NCBI GenBank assembly: GCA_019240405.1
Contig: JAFAYL010000013.1
Span: 310,001-374,000, forward strand
Direction: 5' to 3'
DNA: 64,000 bases
Origin: Acidobacteriaceae bacterium
GTDB taxonomy: Bacteria; Acidobacteriota; Terriglobia; Bryobacterales; Bryobacteraceae
The translations under genes were made by a program, and so were the position numbers. The stretch's first letter is position 1; every line of letters begins with the position of its first letter. Shown in pieces: positions 18,044 through 27,831 of this stretch. The notes below the pieces were generated by a model. The model did not search any database, had not been told where the DNA came from, and was given only the letters and a program-made list of their open reading frames with translations.

Positions 18044-20695
18044 ATTGAGCCGCCGTTTCGGAAGGATCTTCTTACGTTTCAAGAACTTAACCGTGCAATA
18101 AGGGCGCGTTTCTCGCGGACGCCCTATGTAGTCTTGCTCGTTTTCATTTTGCTGAGCATGGGCTATTACGTCGCGGGAGCGATAGCGCTCTATCAGGAAT
18201 GGTTCCATCCTTCATGGTATGCGCGAGTGCCTGTTGACATCGATGACGACACGCAGAAAATCGTCGGTGTCCAAACCGAGGCGAAGAGCGCCGGCATCTC
18301 GCAAGGCGACGTTATCAAAGCCTTAAACGGCGAGGCGTTCACAGGCGACCGCCAGCTCCTCAGAGATGTTCGGCAGCGGCACCCGGGTGAGACTCTGGCG
18401 GCGACCGTTAAGACCACGAACGGCATAACGAAAACCGCCTCGATCCGCCTTGCCTCGCGCGAAGGGCCGCCTTGGATTCCCACCATCATTGCGCTTTTCG
18501 TCACCATACTCGTTTTACCGGCACTCAGTTTGGTTATCGGCTATTGGGTAGTAGCCGCCAAGCCGAGGGATCCAAATGCCTGGCTGGTTCTCGTCGTCCT
18601 CGCCTTCAGCGAGACGTTCTTTGGCAACCTGGATTGGAGATTCTGGGGCGATCCCTGGTTCGAGCTGTTTGGCGTATGGGCTGTTCTCCTGCAAAAACTC
18701 GGCTTTCCGGCATTATTCCTGTTCGGCTTGTATTTCCCCGAGCGCTGGCGCGTAGATCGCCAGTGGCCGTGGATAAAGTGGCTCATTGTCATCCCACAAC
18801 TTGTTGGCATTTCCGTTGAGTTATGGGTTGACTACGTTCAGTTCTTTCACGCGACTTGGGGCCGCTTGTTTATGCCGCTGGAAACACCTTTTGATTGGGT
18901 ATTCAAGATTCTTCAACCCGCGTCGATTGTTCTTTACTGGATCGCCCTCTTCGATAAACTGCGCTCGGCGTCTACGGCCGACGCCAGGAGACGATTGCGG
19001 GTTCTGGTCGCCGGCAGCGCTCTGTCGCTCGGCCCGTTGTTAGTCCTATTCGGATTGTTGCCATTCTTTGGTTTTGATCCTCACCACGGCTCGTCGTACG
19101 AAATCATCGTTCCATTTTTCGCGATATTCCCGCTCACGCTCGCCTATGTAGTAGTTGTGCAGCGCGCGATGGACCTCCGGATCCTGCTGAGAATGGGTAC
19201 GAAATATGCGCTCGCACGGGGCTCATTGTGGCTGCTGCGGGCGGGTGTAATTGTTTTGCTTATTTTCCTTTTCACCAATTGGTCTTTGGCATCCCGTTTC
19301 GCAATTGCAGTCCGTATAACTGCGCTCGCGGCGCTCGTGTTTCTAATCCGGCATCCTCTTTTCAGAAATGCCTCGCAATGGGTTGATCGCAAATTTTTCC
19401 GAGAAGCGTATAACACCGAAATCGTATTGAGTGAGCTTTCCGAGCGCGCGCGGCAATTTACCGAGAAAGAGCCGCTCATCGAAACCGTTACGCGTCGCAT
19501 CTCCGAGACCTTGCACGTGCCGCAAATTGCGGTCTGGCTACGCGGAAGCCAAGTGTTCCAGTTGCAAGAAGCGCTTGGGTTCTCGATGATTCAGCCAATA
19601 CTGCTGACAGAAACCTCGTCGACAGTGCGAACGCTCACTGAGGCGAATCATCCTCTCACGCTGTATCGCGAGAATCCGGACGAGTGGTTCGTCGAGGCGC
19701 AACCCGATGAAAAACAGATGCTAAGTCAGATCAACGCTGAAGTACTGCTGCCTTTCCCTGGGCATGATCGCTTGATGGGCATCATGGCGTTAGGGCCAAA
19801 GAAGTCTGAAGAGCCATACAGCCCTTCGGACTTGCGGCTGTTGCAGTCCGTTGCCACGCAAACCGGGCTTGCCTTAGAAGTTAGCGAGCTCGCGCATTCT
19901 CTGGCCGCGGAGGCCGCGCAGCGTGAGCGGATTCATCGCGAAATTGAAATTGCGCGTGAAGTGCAGGAGCGCCTGTTCCCGCAGGAGCTCCCTGCGATCA
20001 ATGGCATTGATCTGGCGGGACACTGCCGTCCGGCTCAAGTCGTTGGCGGCGATTATTACGACTTTATTGCGCTTGAGGGCGCGCGGCTTGGGCTTGCCAT
20101 TGGCGATATTTCGGGCAAGGGAATTTCCGCCGCGCTTTTGATGGCGAGTTTGCGCGCATCACTGCGCGGAATGACGCTCTATGGTTCAAACGATCTTGCC
20201 GAGCTGATGCGCAAGGTGAATCAGCTCGTTTATGAAGCCTCGGCGAGCAATCGCTATGCAACGTTCTTTTTCGCCGTTTACGACCCCAAGACGCGTGAGC
20301 TTCGCTACGTCAACGCCGGCCATAACCCGCCGTTCTTGCTGCGCGGTAATGAAGCGGATGCATCTCAGGCGTTGCGGTTGGAAGCGGGAGGTCCGGTGAT
20401 TGGCTTGCTCCAGAGCGCTCCGTATGTTGAAGCGTCGCTCAGCCTGCGATCGGCCGATCTTCTGCTCGCGTACACGGATGGCATTAGCGAAGCGATGACA
20501 GTTGACGACGAAGAATGGGGTGAAGAGCGAATGGTTTCGGCTGTTAGCGGCGTACGAAGCAGCTCCGCCGGCGAGATCCTTTCAGCAATCTTCCGAGCCG
20601 CCGATGAGTTCACCTCTGGCGCGCCCCAGCATGACGACATGACGCTGCTGATCATGAAAATCTTAAGCGACGGAGAAAGTCAGAATAAGAACTAA
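18044..20695 (+). CDS. PDZ/membrane/GAF/PP2C (RsbU-type) regulatory phosphatase
   Basis: Large regulatory serine phosphatase. Order: one TM helix, a PDZ-like domain (VQTEAKSAGISQGDVIKALNG), about 8 TM helices, a GAF domain, a coiled coil (HREIEIAREVQERLFPQ) and a SpoIIE/PP2C domain. The PP2C domain has metal ligands in VVGGDYYDF, AIGDISGKG, YTDGISEA and QHDDMT. Such proteins dephosphorylate an anti-sigma-factor antagonist and release a sigma factor. The first standard start is the TTG at 18134, but it would cut into the first TM helix. The frame stays open and protein-like upstream (PPFRKDLLTFQELNRAIRAR) to a stop at 18041. The only candidate in that extension is an ATT at 18044, so the start is unresolved. 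No partner STAS or anti-sigma gene is adjacent. Confidence 0.85.
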   Translation: MEPPFRKDLLTFQELNRAIRARFSRTPYVVLLVFILLSMGYYVAGAIALYQEWFHPSWYARVPVDIDDDTQKIVGVQTEAKSAGISQGDVIKALNGEAFTGDRQLLRDVRQRHPGETLAATVKTTNGITKTASIRLASREGPPWIPTIIALFVTILVLPALSLVIGYWVVAAKPRDPNAWLVLVVLAFSETFFGNLDWRFWGDPWFELFGVWAVLLQKLGFPALFLFGLYFPERWRVDRQWPWIKWLIVIPQLVGISVELWVDYVQFFHATWGRLFMPLETPFDWVFKILQPASIVLYWIALFDKLRSASTADARRRLRVLVAGSALSLGPLLVLFGLLPFFGFDPHHGSSYEIIVPFFAIFPLTLAYVVVVQRAMDLRILLRMGTKYALARGSLWLLRAGVIVLLIFLFTNWSLASRFAIAVRITALAALVFLIRHPLFRNASQWVDRKFFREAYNTEIVLSELSERARQFTEKEPLIETVTRRISETLHVPQIAVWLRGSQVFQLQEALGFSMIQPILLTETSSTVRTLTEANHPLTLYRENPDEWFVEAQPDEKQMLSQINAEVLLPFPGHDRLMGIMALGPKKSEEPYSPSDLRLLQSVATQTGLALEVSELAHSLAAEAAQRERIHREIEIAREVQERLFPQELPAINGIDLAGHCRPAQVVGGDYYDFIALEGARLGLAIGDISGKGISAALLMASLRASLRGMTLYGSNDLAELMRKVNQLVYEASASNRYATFFFAVYDPKTRELRYVNAGHNPPFLLRGNEADASQALRLEAGGPVIGLLQSAPYVEASLSLRSADLLLAYTDGISEAMTVDDEEWGEERMVSAVSGVRSSSAGEILSAIFRAADEFTSGAPQHDDMTLLIMKILSDGESQNKN

Positions 20696-20708
20696 AGGCG
20701 CAAGCGAA

Positions 20709-21809
20709 GTGGCTATTACGGCGCAGCAAGTGAAAGAGCTATCTCAGGCTTGCGGCTTTGAGTTAGCGGGCGTCGCACCCGCTTTACCGAGCGACGATTT
20801 CGAACGGTTTGAGACGTGGCGGGCCGCCGGATTCGCCGGCGAAATGAGGTATCTGACGGACCGCCGCGGAGATTTGAGAAGCGATCCGCGCAACCTGCTT
20901 CCCGAAGCGCAATGCATCGTCTGCGTGGCGAAGCTCTATAACACTCCGCATCCGTATTCAACCGACCTTAAAGGTTCCCAGCGCGGATGGATTTCGAGAT
21001 ACGCCTGGGGCGGGGATTACCACGACTTAGTTCGCGAACGTCTTGAGCTGCTGGTCCAGCGAATTTCCGAGATTCACCGGGAACCGTTTACGTGGAAGAT
21101 ATGCGTGGATACAGCACCGTTACTGGAGCGATCGTACGCTCGAGCGGCTGGCCTGGGGTGGATAGGAAAGAACACGTGTCTCATTAATCATGAACAAGGT
21201 TCCTGGTTCTTTCTTGGTGAGTTGCTGTTATCGATTCCGTTGATGCTTGATGTGCCGCCTCCGGACCGCTGCGGAACTTGTCGCCGGTGCATTGACGCTT
21301 GCCCGACGGAAGCAATTGTGCCGAATGCGAACGGCGAATGGACGCTCGACGCGAGCCTCTGCATTTCGTACCTCACGATCGAGAAGCGCGGCGAGATTCC
21401 GCCAGGCTCGGCGGAACGGATGGGGAATCACGTCTTTGGTTGCGACATCTGCCAAGAGGTTTGCCCGTGGAATGGACGGGCGCGTGCAAGTAGTGAATCT
21501 ATGTTTCAGCCGCGCGAGTTCGCTCCACCGCTCAAAGATCTCAGCGAATTAACCGAAGAGGAGTTTCGAAGTGTATTCCGGCACACACCTGTGTGGCGAG
21601 CGAAGTACGCCGGATTTTTGCGAAATGTGGCGATTTCAATGGGAAATGCTCAAGATCCAGACTTGCGTGAACCTTTAGAAAAGCTCGGGCATCACAAAGA
21701 AGAGAGCGTTGCCACAGCGGCCAAACACGCGCTGAGCGTTTTGGATAACCGCAAGCACTACATACAAGATACGCAGAAAGACGTCCCATGTATTTCAGAG
21801 CCCGGCTAG
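20709..21809 (+). CDS. queG: Epoxyqueuosine reductase
   Basis: Cobalamin- and iron-sulfur-dependent enzyme for the last step of queuosine synthesis in tRNA wobble position 34. 366 residues, GTG start. The N-terminal domain carries GFELAGVAPA and LGWIGKNTCLI. The ferredoxin-like part has two [4Fe-4S] motifs, CGTCRRCIDACP and CDICQEVCPWN. It follows the PP2C gene by 13 bases, and its 3' end overlaps the TPR gene by about 20 bases, so the genes are likely cotranscribed. Confidence 0.96.
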   Translation: MAITAQQVKELSQACGFELAGVAPALPSDDFERFETWRAAGFAGEMRYLTDRRGDLRSDPRNLLPEAQCIVCVAKLYNTPHPYSTDLKGSQRGWISRYAWGGDYHDLVRERLELLVQRISEIHREPFTWKICVDTAPLLERSYARAAGLGWIGKNTCLINHEQGSWFFLGELLLSIPLMLDVPPPDRCGTCRRCIDACPTEAIVPNANGEWTLDASLCISYLTIEKRGEIPPGSAERMGNHVFGCDICQEVCPWNGRARASSESMFQPREFAPPLKDLSELTEEEFRSVFRHTPVWRAKYAGFLRNVAISMGNAQDPDLREPLEKLGHHKEESVATAAKHALSVLDNRKHYIQDTQKDVPCISEPG

Positions 21810-23005
21810 CGTCTTTAGTATTGGTGCTGGCCGCTTTGTGCCCGCCAATTGTTGCGGCGTCCGACTCCAATCTCCAACAGCCGCTCTCAAGCCCCGGATT
21901 CGTTCATTTCTACAACATTGAATACGATGAGGCGGTTGCGTATTTTGAACAAGAGCTCAAGACCCATTCCAACGATCCGGATGCGTACAACCATCTCGCG
22001 CAGAGCCTGCTTTACAGGGAGATGTTGCGCAACGGAGCGCTTGAAAGTCAGTTAGTAAGCAGCACGAACGCTTTCTTACAGCGGCCGAAGATGGCTCTTA
22101 GTGCCGAAGATAAAGCGCGTTTCAGCGATTGCATCAATCGATCTCTCGATCTGAGCCACGAGGCATTGGCGAAGAATCCGCGCGACATTCATGCTCTGTA
22201 CGCGCTCGGAGTAGCGCACGGACTTCGAGCGAACTACTCTTTCCTGGTGGATAAAGCCTGGATTTCAGCATTGCGAGATGCAACAGCCGCGCGCAAAGCG
22301 GATCAGCAGATCATTGAGATCGATCCGAACTTTGTCGATGCCCGACTGATTCCTGGTTTAGATGAATATGTAGTGGCCAATCTTCCGTTCCACCTGCGCG
22401 CCTTGGGATTCCTGGCAGGTGTTCACGGCAATAAAGAAGACGGCATCAGGCAACTGGAGCTCGTGAGAACTCACGGTTTTCTCAACCGGTACGACGCCGA
22501 GATCCTGCTCGCAGTGATCTATCGAAGAGAGCGGTGTCCGCAACAGGCAATTCCGTTATTAAGGGATGCAGCGAATGCTTTTCCAAGGAACTATCTGCTG
22601 CGGTTCGAGCAGGTGGAAATGTATAGCGATTTGGGCAACAAGCCTGCGGCGCTCCAGGTGCTTGCTGAGATTGAGGGTTTGCGACGCGCGTGCGCACCCG
22701 GGTACAAGGATCTGCCACCCGAAAAGCTCAAATTCCTGGAAGCGAATCTGCTGTTTTGGTATGGCGATCTGGATCCCGCGCTCGCAGATCTAAAACAGGT
22801 CACAAGCCGGGCTAATGAGGTCGATTTAGGGACGGCGGTTATGGCGTGGTTGCGGCTGGGACAAGTATATGATCTCGAAGGCAAGCACGCGCAGGCGATA
22901 GAGGCGTATCGTGAAACTATGAGGACGGCTCCCGAGTCAGCAGCCGCACTGGAGGCGAAGAGCTATATCTCCAGCCCGTACCGCCGGAAGCGATCAGCCG
23001 GCTAG
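21788..23005 (+). CDS. Secreted TPR-repeat protein
   Basis: 405 residues with a signal peptide (MYFRARLASLVLVLAALCPPIVAA). TPR-like helical pairs follow from about residue 38: YNIEYDEAVAYFEQELKTH, the classical repeat start, and more toward the C-terminus (RLGQVYDLEGKHAQAIEAYRE). TPRs are protein-binding scaffolds, so it is probably a periplasmic assembly or binding protein. The gene overlaps the end of queG. Specific function unknown. Confidence 0.8.
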   Translation: MYFRARLASLVLVLAALCPPIVAASDSNLQQPLSSPGFVHFYNIEYDEAVAYFEQELKTHSNDPDAYNHLAQSLLYREMLRNGALESQLVSSTNAFLQRPKMALSAEDKARFSDCINRSLDLSHEALAKNPRDIHALYALGVAHGLRANYSFLVDKAWISALRDATAARKADQQIIEIDPNFVDARLIPGLDEYVVANLPFHLRALGFLAGVHGNKEDGIRQLELVRTHGFLNRYDAEILLAVIYRRERCPQQAIPLLRDAANAFPRNYLLRFEQVEMYSDLGNKPAALQVLAEIEGLRRACAPGYKDLPPEKLKFLEANLLFWYGDLDPALADLKQVTSRANEVDLGTAVMAWLRLGQVYDLEGKHAQAIEAYRETMRTAPESAAALEAKSYISSPYRRKRSAG

Positions 23006-23026
23006 TTCAAATATTGAGGTCGATGA

Positions 23027-23557
23027 ATGCATAGTCTGTCTCGAGTGGAACCTGGCACATCGAAGAATGAGTTGTACCAGCAGATCTGCGAACAGCTCAG
23101 TGAGCTGCTCGGGGATGAAAAGAATTTTGTTGCAAACGCAGCTAATACCTCCGCGCTGTTATTTCAATCGTTGCCTGACGTCAACTGGGTCGGCTTCTAT
23201 GTCGCGGAGGGCAGGGAATTGGTACTGGGACCGTTTCAGGGCAAGCCCGCGTGCGTGCGCATTCGGTTTGGGAAAGGTGTATGCGGTACCGCAGCATCCC
23301 AGCAGAAAACGCTGATTGTGCCGGATGTCAGCCGCTTTCCCGGGCATATCGTGTGCGATCCGGCCTCGCAGTCTGAAATCGCTGTGCCGCTTCTCAACTG
23401 GGGAAAGCTGCTCGGCGTGCTGGATATAGATAGCGCAAGCGTGAATCGTTTCGATGATGAAGATCGAGACGGTCTTGAATCGATTGGGGCGGTATTCCTG
23501 GCCTCGCAGGCGACAAACGATATGCCGGATCTGAGCGAGGAAGCGGCCCTGCGGTAG
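23027..23557 (+). CDS. msrC: Free methionine-(R)-sulfoxide reductase (GAF fold)
   Basis: 176-residue single GAF domain. The family hallmarks are present: WVGFYVAEGRELVLGPFQGKPACVRI, GKGVCGTAA and GHIVCDPASQSEIAVPL. The three catalytic or resolving cysteines are C76, C86 and C110. The enzyme reduces free Met-R-sulfoxide, part of oxidative damage repair in the cytoplasm. It sits between the TPR gene and the M50 protease gene with gaps under 25 bases, consistent with one operon. Confidence 0.93.
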   Translation: MHSLSRVEPGTSKNELYQQICEQLSELLGDEKNFVANAANTSALLFQSLPDVNWVGFYVAEGRELVLGPFQGKPACVRIRFGKGVCGTAASQQKTLIVPDVSRFPGHIVCDPASQSEIAVPLLNWGKLLGVLDIDSASVNRFDDEDRDGLESIGAVFLASQATNDMPDLSEEAALR

Positions 23558-23565
23558 CGTACGTC

Positions 23566-24564
23566 TTGGCAGCATTCAGTTCACCACAAGGAAATTACTG
23601 TGCGAACTGCGGCACGTCGCTCGATCCGGGCACACTCGTCTGCTCGAAGTGCCGGCGATTTACACACGCGCGGGAACTTGAAGAGATTTCGACTCGAGCC
23701 CGGCAATTCGCTGCGACAGGCCAGCTTGCGGCTGCGCGAGATCAGTGGTTGGCAGCGCTTCAGTTGTTACCGCCGGGATCGAACCAGCAACGGGCAGTGC
23801 AGCGCGAAATCGACAAGCTTGATCAAAAGCTTTCTCCGCAGAAAACCGATTGGAAGAAACGGCTGGGTCCGCTCGGTATTCTGATTGCCGCACTCGTCAA
23901 ATTCAAAAGCGCAATTTTGATTTTGCTGACGAAGGGCAAGTTCTTGATCAGCATCCTGGCCTTCCTGGGCCTCTATTGGAGCTTATTCGGCTGGTGGTTC
24001 GCGGTGGGCTTTGCCGGTTCCGTTCTGCTGCACGAAATGGGGCATTACTTTATGGTGCGCCGCTTTGGTTTCGCGGCGGAGCTACCCATGTTCTTGCCTG
24101 GCTTGGGCGCCTACGTGAAATGGAACGGAGTGAATGTAGATCCCGGAATCAGAGGGCAGATCTCGCTCGCTGGACCGCTCTTCGGATTCATTTCCGGACT
24201 CATTTCGTATGGCATCTTCCTCTCGACGGGTCATGGGGTCTGGCTAGCGGTAGCTCACGTAGCCGGCTGGCTCAATCTGCTGAACTTAATACCTGTTTTC
24301 ATCTTTGACGGTGCGTCGGCATTGAACGCCGTAGGCTTGCAGGGGCGATTGGCGCTGCTCTTAGTGAGCCTCGTGATGTGGTATATGCTTCGCGAGAATC
24401 TGTTCCTTTTGGTCGCGCTCGGAACTGGTTACCGCATCTGGAAGAGAGATTTTCCCCCGGAGCCAAGACAGGGAATCGCGTATTACTTCATTGCTCTGGC
24501 CATCGCAAACGGTTTCCTTAGCTGGTTCAGCTTCAATCGCGCGCATCTACTTTTTCCGCGCTAG
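23566..24564 (+). CDS. Zinc-ribbon M50 (site-2-type) membrane metalloprotease
   Basis: 332 residues, TTG start at 23566, 8 bases after msrC. An N-terminal zinc ribbon (C12-x2-C15, C26-x2-C29) and a helical segment precede several TM helices. The catalytic HEMGH is at 156-160 and the second motif NLIPVFIFDG has N240 and D248, so the site-2-protease active site is complete. Such enzymes cut substrates inside the membrane; the substrate is unknown. The zinc ribbon may recruit partners. The 3' end overlaps convergent tsaB by 18 bases. Confidence 0.9.
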   Translation: MAAFSSPQGNYCANCGTSLDPGTLVCSKCRRFTHARELEEISTRARQFAATGQLAAARDQWLAALQLLPPGSNQQRAVQREIDKLDQKLSPQKTDWKKRLGPLGILIAALVKFKSAILILLTKGKFLISILAFLGLYWSLFGWWFAVGFAGSVLLHEMGHYFMVRRFGFAAELPMFLPGLGAYVKWNGVNVDPGIRGQISLAGPLFGFISGLISYGIFLSTGHGVWLAVAHVAGWLNLLNLIPVFIFDGASALNAVGLQGRLALLLVSLVMWYMLRENLFLLVALGTGYRIWKRDFPPEPRQGIAYYFIALAIANGFLSWFSFNRAHLLFPR

Positions 24565-25233
24565 TTCGCACGCGTCTCTCCAAAACAACTCCGCATCCGA
24601 GCGGCGAACGTAATTAGCATCGAGTTCGACCGGATCGCGCCATTGTCCCTTTTGCCCGTCGATCTCGGCGCAAAATGCAATAGCCTTCGCCAAAGCACGA
24701 GGAGCTTCTATGGAAGGCATTTCGTCGAACCTAGTCCCGAGGAGCATGGACCGGAATGGTGCGCCGTTGGGCCAAATGAACTCGTACGAAGGCAGGTGCA
24801 GGCTCTCCAGCCAAGCCGAAAATTTCATAACGGCTTCCGGTTGAGTCATCTGTTGCTCGGCATTGTAGACAGCGGTAAAAACGTCCCCCCGCCGGGCGTC
24901 GAGAACGACGGCTCGAACCGGCAAATTACCAAATGAACTCAGTGCCCGAAGATTGGAAATGCCCGCGGCCGGTTTGCCGGTGGCCTCAGCTAATCCTTTT
25001 ACTGCGGCGAGTCCGACACGCACGCCCGTAAATGAGCCTGGGCCACTGGCGGCTGCGAAACAATCAATCTCATTAAGCGCCACACCGGAGCTTTTCAAAA
25101 GTTGCTCGATTGCCGGAAAGATGAGATGGGCAAAGCCTTCGGTCGAGTGAAGCTCGCGTTCCGCTAGCGCTTTGCCGTCACGATGCAAAGCTAGGCTCGC
25201 GATCTCAGAAGTGGTATCAACGGCAAGAACCAT
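24547..25233 (-). CDS. tsaB: tRNA threonylcarbamoyladenosine biosynthesis protein TsaB
   Basis: 228 residues of the ASKHA fold: MVLAVDTTSEIASLAL, LLKSSGVALNEIDCFAAASGPGSFTGVRVGLAAVKGLA. TsaB partners TsaD and TsaE in making the t6A37 modification of ANN-decoding tRNAs. It has no catalytic metal site of its own, as usual for TsaB. It follows the DUF5060 gene on the minus strand (gap about 7 bases), so the two may share a transcript. Confidence 0.95.
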   Translation of the reverse strand: MVLAVDTTSEIASLALHRDGKALAERELHSTEGFAHLIFPAIEQLLKSSGVALNEIDCFAAASGPGSFTGVRVGLAAVKGLAEATGKPAAGISNLRALSSFGNLPVRAVVLDARRGDVFTAVYNAEQQMTQPEAVMKFSAWLESLHLPSYEFIWPNGAPFRSMLLGTRFDEMPSIEAPRALAKAIAFCAEIDGQKGQWRDPVELDANYVRRSDAELFWRDACELARKK

Positions 25234-25240
25234 CCTGCAA

Positions 25241-27025
25241 TCAGTAACTGAGCCGATAAACTTTATCTAGTTCATAAGCTTTGCCGTTTGCATTGATCGC
25301 AAACAGCCGGATGTTCAACGATTCCGATCCCGGTTGGATCAGTTCTTGCGGAACTGAAAAGGTTCCGGACGGACCCGCCCCGAGTAGACGAACACCCCGA
25401 TCACCCGGAACGATCTCGCCCCACCAGACGAACTGCATCAGGCGCGTAGCGCGGTTCGCTTTTGTCATCTTTATGCTGAACGGGGCTGGAATTCTAACGC
25501 TGATAGTATCGCCAGGGGGATCAAGTATTTGGAATGGAATTTTTGCAGGATCACTTTCAATCTCTTGCACGGGCGGATCCTGCGATTCGAAGTAGTACGA
25601 GTGAAGCATGTGTTCTTTTTTACCTTCGCGCGGAACCTGTAAAACCCAATCGTGTGATGCGTCGGGAGTCTGCCGGCTAAAGACCTCGCCTTTGTAATCC
25701 TTCAGCGGAATTTCTTCGCCTGTGATGGGATCCACCCAGAGGGGATTGTATTTGTGCTTCGGCAGAGTGATCTCGACAATCCCCGGAGTTTGTGCGTAAG
25801 CAAGATACTCGACTTCTTCGAGACCTGCGGCGCGCGCGCCATCGACATCAAAGTACGGCTCCAACTCCCAGTGCCGCGTGTCGGAGATTACTTTGACCCA
25901 GGTTTGTATCGCTCTGACGTTGGCTTCGTTTTTCAAAGCTTCGTAGGAGACGCTTGGATACTCGGCATTCGTGGTTAAGTTCCACAGCTCATGCCGGAAT
26001 GCGTCGGGCTCAGTCGCGTTGATGATGTGAATTTCGGGAGCTGCCGTGAATTGATGCTCAACTGCGCCGAGCTCCGGATGCGGCGAGGCCTCGATGAGGT
26101 AATTCATCCAGCCATCGGAGAGCAGAGGGAAAGAGCTGGCGCGAGCATCTGTGGAGCGCGGATGGCGGAAGGCATCGTATTTCTCCAAAGAAGCGCCCAG
26201 CTCTTTCAGGAGCATTCGCGCATCAGTGACATCTTCGAAATGCGCGAGACCTTGCCAGGTGACGTTAAGCCCGCCGTATCGAGCGATCAAATACCGCATA
26301 AGCGGATTGCGCTGATCCGGATTCGCGAGAATGCCGGACTGACTGAAGGATTCGTCGGCGATGAGCAGATCGAGAGTCAAGCCGCGATTATCGGCTGCGA
26401 TCAGGCGATCATCAAGCGCGGCGAAGTAAGCGAGGTTCGGCTGTGACTTCTCCGAGAGCGGTTTTTCGCGGTAGTGGAGCGTAAAGAGCGGACCTCGGAC
26501 ATGCGTGAAACCGTCGTGCTTGCGGTGGTCGAGCCATGTCTCAAAGCTTGCCTGGTCGATTTCAAGGAACGGCGCCGCTGCTGAGAGCCAAAGGTGCGGT
26601 TGTTTGTTTGTAGACTTCCAGTGGCGCACGTTTGCTATATCAACGAAACCGGGACTTGTGCTATCGGCGACAGTGAAGCTGAATTCTTGGTTGTCGTACC
26701 GCTTGATCAGGCTCGAAACGTGATATGTCCAAGCGCCCGGTTCAGTCGGTGAAAATCGGACGCGCAGCGTGTGCCCGCCATCCCAGAACGCGCGCATTAA
26801 ATAGGTGGTCGCGCGAGGTGAACGAAATTCAATATTCAGAAGCTCATCTCGGTACGGGGAAGCGGTGGGGGATAGTTCGCCCTCATGCCAATCGAAGCTA
26901 AGCTCGCAGGGTGAGAAAGCACGCGCGCCTTGGGAGCAGGAAGCTATGGAGGCGGAAGTGGCCCTCGGCGTGCAAACGATGAGAGTGAAAAGGATAGTCG
27001 CGGCACACCGGCCGGACGAACGCAT
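25241..27025 (-). CDS. Secreted DUF5060/DUF4038-like glycosidase-related protein
   Basis: 594 residues with a signal peptide (cleavage near ATSASIAS). The N-terminal about 100 residues match DUF5060 (DELLNIEFRSPRATTYLMRAFWDGG, RFSPTEPGAWTYHVS). A TIM-barrel-like middle follows (LWLSAAAPFLEID, FTHVRGPLF, LIARYGGLNVTWQGLAHFED), then a beta-rich C-terminus. Proteins of this layout are relatives of DUF4038 glycoside hydrolases. I do not see the usual catalytic Glu pair clearly, so enzymatic activity is uncertain. It probably acts on exported polysaccharide. Confidence 0.75.
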   Translation of the reverse strand: MRSSGRCAATILFTLIVCTPRATSASIASCSQGARAFSPCELSFDWHEGELSPTASPYRDELLNIEFRSPRATTYLMRAFWDGGHTLRVRFSPTEPGAWTYHVSSLIKRYDNQEFSFTVADSTSPGFVDIANVRHWKSTNKQPHLWLSAAAPFLEIDQASFETWLDHRKHDGFTHVRGPLFTLHYREKPLSEKSQPNLAYFAALDDRLIAADNRGLTLDLLIADESFSQSGILANPDQRNPLMRYLIARYGGLNVTWQGLAHFEDVTDARMLLKELGASLEKYDAFRHPRSTDARASSFPLLSDGWMNYLIEASPHPELGAVEHQFTAAPEIHIINATEPDAFRHELWNLTTNAEYPSVSYEALKNEANVRAIQTWVKVISDTRHWELEPYFDVDGARAAGLEEVEYLAYAQTPGIVEITLPKHKYNPLWVDPITGEEIPLKDYKGEVFSRQTPDASHDWVLQVPREGKKEHMLHSYYFESQDPPVQEIESDPAKIPFQILDPPGDTISVRIPAPFSIKMTKANRATRLMQFVWWGEIVPGDRGVRLLGAGPSGTFSVPQELIQPGSESLNIRLFAINANGKAYELDKVYRLSY

Positions 27026-27193
27026 ATACGCTCAGAATAACTCGGAGAGTATAAAACGTTTCTTGGTACTCTTGTTACTAAAAAGCAAACGAGCTTGTGG
27101 CTCAGAAACTTGTAAGGAAAGGTGGACGTCCTTACAATCGAAGGACGAGAGAAGGGTCGACCGGGTTGTCGATAACAGACAGCGAAGCTGCTT
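27026..27193. other. Divergent intergenic region
   Basis: This 168-base AT-richer stretch separates the DUF5060 gene from the 210-aa unknown gene, which is read away from it. It must hold both promoters. I see no strong paired -35/-10 or repeat. Confidence 0.35.
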
Positions 27194-27826
27194 ATGGACA
27201 TCATTGGTGATCGAAAGTTCGTAGAAGTTCCTGGGGCTAAGACGCATGGGCTTCCGCCTCTCCTGGTCAAGACTGTGCCGGGCGTGAAGCGTCTGGACAA
27301 GATGATGGGTATTGCGACGGACATCATCGAGCAGGAAGACATGGTTCCGTCGGTAGCGGCGGACCGATTCGCCGATGATGAATCCGTTGAGCGCCGCAAG
27401 ATGGATTTGGCGCTGAATCTGGTGGATCAGTATCTCGGTTTGCTGTGCCACTGGTACTGGGGCGATGCGGTGATCGAATGGATCCGGCAATGTGAGATCA
27501 CATTCGGCGGGCGCATGGAGCTTCGAAATCTGCTGCGGAGCGATCTATGGCCGCACGCGGGACGCAGCAGTTTCGTGACATTGCTTGAGGACAAAGCAGT
27601 GAAGACCGAAGGCGTCGGACTGGAGAAGGCAGTCGGGCTGAGACTCGCGTTCCGGCAAATGCCGCCGATCCGTTGCTGTTCCGATCAGTTTCTGTTTTAT
27701 CTGAATAATTCAGTGGCGGCAACGGCCTATCGCACATGGATCAATACGACACCCAGCCCCATCGCCTCGCTCCCGCCCGAGCGTTTCGAGTTCGAGGTCG
27801 TGAACATGTCGGTGGACGTTCACTGA
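27194..27826 (+). CDS. Conserved-looking hypothetical protein, 210 aa
   Basis: No family recognised. It is soluble, with no signal peptide or TM helix. There is a helical centre (KMDLALNLVDQYLGLLCHWYWGDAVIEWIRQ) and a C-terminal stretch ending FEFEVVNMSVDV. Codon use and position in a clear divergent slot support a real gene. It converges with the zinc-finger gene at 27832, with 5 bases between stops. Confidence 0.65.
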   Translation: MDIIGDRKFVEVPGAKTHGLPPLLVKTVPGVKRLDKMMGIATDIIEQEDMVPSVAADRFADDESVERRKMDLALNLVDQYLGLLCHWYWGDAVIEWIRQCEITFGGRMELRNLLRSDLWPHAGRSSFVTLLEDKAVKTEGVGLEKAVGLRLAFRQMPPIRCCSDQFLFYLNNSVAATAYRTWINTTPSPIASLPPERFEFEVVNMSVDVH

Positions 27827-27831
27827 ATCCG

